Shown one piece after another: positions 62,215 to 64,000 of a DNA stretch of 64,000 nucleotides. Source of the stretch: CAWCXF01 sp963799455. GTDB taxonomy: Bacteria > Pseudomonadota > Alphaproteobacteria > Rhodobacterales > Rhodobacteraceae. The stretch is taken from positions 1,550,001 through 1,614,000 of the forward strand of contig CAWCXF010000007.1 in assembly GCA_963799455.1 (NCBI GenBank), in the 5' to 3' direction. The notes beneath the pieces are model-generated. The model saw only the letters and a program-made list of their open reading frames with translations. It did not search any database and was not told the origin of the DNA. Position 1 is the first letter of the stretch, and each line of letters begins with the position of its first letter. The translations under genes and the position numbers were made by a program.

Positions 62215-63663
62215 ATGCTCGGATCCCTCGACGCCCTCCTGCTCGCGCGCATCCAGTTCGCCTTCACGGTGTCCTTCCACTTCCTGTTCCCGGCCTTCAC
62301 CATCGGTCTGGCGAGCTACCTCGCCGTCCTGAACGCGCTGTGGCTGTGGACGAAGGAGCACCGCTACCTGGATCTCTTCCGCTACTGGGTGAAGATCTTC
62401 GCGCTCGCCTTCGCCATGGGCGTCGTGTCGGGCATCGTCATGAGCTACCAGTTCGGCACCAACTGGTCGGTGTTCTCGGACCGCGCGGGGCCGGTGATCG
62501 GCGCGCCGATGGCCTACGAGGTGCTCTCGGCGTTCTTCCTCGAGGCGGGCTTCCTCGGAATCATGCTCTTCGGGCGCGACAAGGTGGGGCCGAAGCTGCA
62601 CATGGCCGCCTGCGCGATGGTGGCCTTCGGCACCTTCTTCTCGGCCTTCTGGATCCTCAGCGTCAACTCGTGGATGCACACCCCCGCGGGCTTCTCGATC
62701 GACGCCGAGACGGGCCAGTTCATGCCCGAGGACTTCTGGCAGATCGTCTTCAACCCCTCCTTCCCCTACCGCCTCGCCCACACCGTCACCGCGGCCTACC
62801 TCACCACCGCCTTCGTCGTCGGCGGCGTCGGCGCCTGGCACCTGCTGCGCCGCCGGCGTCGGGGCGAGGAGGCGAGCCTGGCCACGCGCACGATGTTCTC
62901 GATGGCGATGTGGATGGCGGCGCTGGTGGCGCCGGTGCAGATCTTCCTGGGCGACCTGCAGGGGCTCAACACGCTCGAGTACCAGCCCCAGAAGGTGATG
63001 GCGATGGAGGGGCACTACGAGAGCCACCCCGACGGCGCGCCGCTCTACCTCTTCGGCATCCCGAACGACGAGACGCAGACGCTCGACTACGCCATCGGCA
63101 TCCCGAAGCTCTCCTCGCTGATCCTCAAGCGCTCGCTCGACGCCCCGCTCGCTGGCCTCGACACCATCCCCGACGAGGACCAGCCGCCCGTGGCGATCGT
63201 GTTCTGGTCCTTCCGCGTCATGGTGGGCCTGGGCTTCGCGATGCTCGGGATCGGCCTGTGGTCGCTCTGGGCGCGCTGGAGGGGCCGGCTCTTCGAGGCG
63301 CCCTGGCTCCACCGCGCCGCCGTCGTCATGGCGCCCTCGGGGCTGGTCGCGGTGCTCGCGGGGTGGATCACCACCGAGGTCGGCCGCCAGCCCTACACCG
63401 TCTATGGGATGCTCAGGACGGCCGACAGCGCCTCGCCGCTCGCCGCGCCCGCCGTGGCCACCTCCCTGGTGGCCTTCGTCGTCGTCTACTTCGCCGTGTT
63501 CGGCGCCGGCACCTGGTACATCCTGCGCCTGATGAGCCGTCCGCCGGTGTTCGACGAGCCGCGCCTCGGGGACGCGGTCGAGGGCCCGATCCGCACCGCG
63601 GGCATCACGCCCGCGCCCGAGGAGGCGCGGCGCAGGCCGTCGGCGCCCGAGCCGGCGGAGTAG
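62215..63663 (+). CDS. cioA: Cytochrome bd-type (CIO) ubiquinol oxidase subunit I
   Basis: 482-residue membrane subunit carrying the b-type hemes and the quinol site. ATG 62215 gives MLGSLDALLLARIQFAFTVS, the standard N-terminus. His ligands are visible in SFHFLFPAFTIGLASYL (His 22) and RLAHTVTAAYLTT (about 188). The Q-loop segment LQGLNTLEYQPQKVMAMEGH and the quinol-oxidase signature GWITTEVGRQPYTVYGML are present. It is shorter than E. coli CydA because the Q-loop insertion is missing, which places it in the cyanide-insensitive (short Q-loop) group. Gives oxygen respiration without proton pumping at low oxygen or under inhibitor stress. Confidence 0.95.
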   Translation: MLGSLDALLLARIQFAFTVSFHFLFPAFTIGLASYLAVLNALWLWTKEHRYLDLFRYWVKIFALAFAMGVVSGIVMSYQFGTNWSVFSDRAGPVIGAPMAYEVLSAFFLEAGFLGIMLFGRDKVGPKLHMAACAMVAFGTFFSAFWILSVNSWMHTPAGFSIDAETGQFMPEDFWQIVFNPSFPYRLAHTVTAAYLTTAFVVGGVGAWHLLRRRRRGEEASLATRTMFSMAMWMAALVAPVQIFLGDLQGLNTLEYQPQKVMAMEGHYESHPDGAPLYLFGIPNDETQTLDYAIGIPKLSSLILKRSLDAPLAGLDTIPDEDQPPVAIVFWSFRVMVGLGFAMLGIGLWSLWARWRGRLFEAPWLHRAAVVMAPSGLVAVLAGWITTEVGRQPYTVYGMLRTADSASPLAAPAVATSLVAFVVVYFAVFGAGTWYILRLMSRPPVFDEPRLGDAVEGPIRTAGITPAPEEARRRPSAPEPAE

Positions 63664-63667
63664 CGCG

Positions 63668-64000
63668 GTGCCGCTCGCCGAGGGCGTCTCCTTCGACCTC
63701 ACGCTGGTGTGGGCGTTCCTGATCGCCTTCGCGGTCTTCGTCTACGTCGTGCTCGACGGCTTCGACCTCGGGCTCGGGATGCTCTTCGCCGTCGAGCCCC
63801 GGCGCGGCGACCGCGACGTGATGATGAACTCGGTGGCCCCCGTGTGGGACGGCAACGAGACCTGGCTGATCCTGGGGGGCGGCGGCCTCTTCGCGGCCTT
63901 CCCGCTGGCCTACGCGCTGATCCTGCCCGCGCTCTACGCGCCGCTCATCGCCATGCTGCTGGCGCTGATCTTCCGCGGCGTGGCCTTCGAGTTCCGCTGG
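63668..64000 (+). CDS. cioB: Cytochrome bd-type (CIO) ubiquinol oxidase subunit II, start only
   Basis: The first 111 residues from GTG 63668, four bases after cioA stops; the gene runs off the window. VYVVLDGFDLGLGMLF and SVAPVWDGNETWLILGGGGL followed by FAAFPLAYA are the conserved CydB N-terminal membrane segments. Pairs with cioA in the oxidase. Confidence 0.96.
   Translation, partial: MPLAEGVSFDLTLVWAFLIAFAVFVYVVLDGFDLGLGMLFAVEPRRGDRDVMMNSVAPVWDGNETWLILGGGGLFAAFPLAYALILPALYAPLIAMLLALIFRGVAFEFRW

Overview
The window is very GC-rich bacterial chromosome, by eye well above 70% GC, with strong codon-position bias. This is why long antisense reading frames shadow almost every real gene. Gene content points to an alphaproteobacterium, most likely in the Rhodobacterales or near it: an opgG-opgH-opgC glucan cluster, paired DUF1127 peptides, a type-I-secreted protein with a serralysin-like tail, a rhamnosyltransferase-like glycosyltransferase, a PRC-barrel protein and CIO-type cytochrome bd oxidase. 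I see no rRNA, tRNA, CRISPR array, insertion sequence or prophage.

Layout. 0-8.5 kb, minus strand: opgG-opgH-opgC for osmoregulated periplasmic glucans, followed by a GH116 glucosidase and an M20 peptidase cut by the window edge. The three opg genes carry about six single-base frameshifts, while their neighbours are intact. 8.7-11.5 kb: pxpA-pxpB-pxpC 5-oxoprolinase. 12.1-14.6 kb: a ThDP-dependent enzyme and a convergent secreted PL14-like lyase. 14.9-16.9 kb: cobalt-type nitrile hydratase alpha, beta and activator, translationally coupled; the alpha subunit carries a 20-fold His-containing pentapeptide repeat. 17.2-21.2 kb: a 1318-residue glycoside-hydrolase-like protein with a C-terminal type I secretion tail. 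22-24.5 kb: a hybrid histidine kinase. 24.7-27.7 kb: ROK kinase plus GH20 hexosaminidase, for amino-sugar use. 27.8-33.2 kb: ribokinase, aldo/keto reductase, two DUF1127 peptides, HpcH/HpaI aldolase, a trypsin-like protease and a HAD phosphatase.

33.5-41.4 kb: an ATP-grasp-like protein of unknown role, a secreted alpha/beta hydrolase, a VTT-type membrane protein, a DUF2059 protein, a rhamnosyltransferase-like protein, a GST, a PRC-barrel protein and RadC. 41.6-43.5 kb: a badly decayed aldehyde dehydrogenase pseudogene and unassigned sequence, then an orphan DExH helicase. 46.3-52.5 kb: a coupled operon of M20 deacylase, dipeptide-type ABC binding protein, two permeases and a fused double ATPase. 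53.5-56.4 kb: the kynurenine pathway from tryptophan to anthranilate. 56.7-61.8 kb: cell-envelope genes (OmpA-like, Sel1-repeat, a membrane protein with a LytR_C-like domain, a GT2 glycosyltransferase). 62.2-64 kb: cioA and the start of cioB.

How the genes work together. The operons suggest a scavenging heterotroph that uses peptides, 5-oxoproline, tryptophan, nitriles, chitin-type amino sugars and polysaccharides. Translational coupling (ATGA, GTGA, TTGA or ATGGCTGA overlaps) is the rule within operons. A recurring oddity is perfect or near-perfect in-frame 12-15 bp tandem repeats in unrelated genes; the nitrile hydratase one, a histidine-rich and possibly metal-binding domain, is the most striking.
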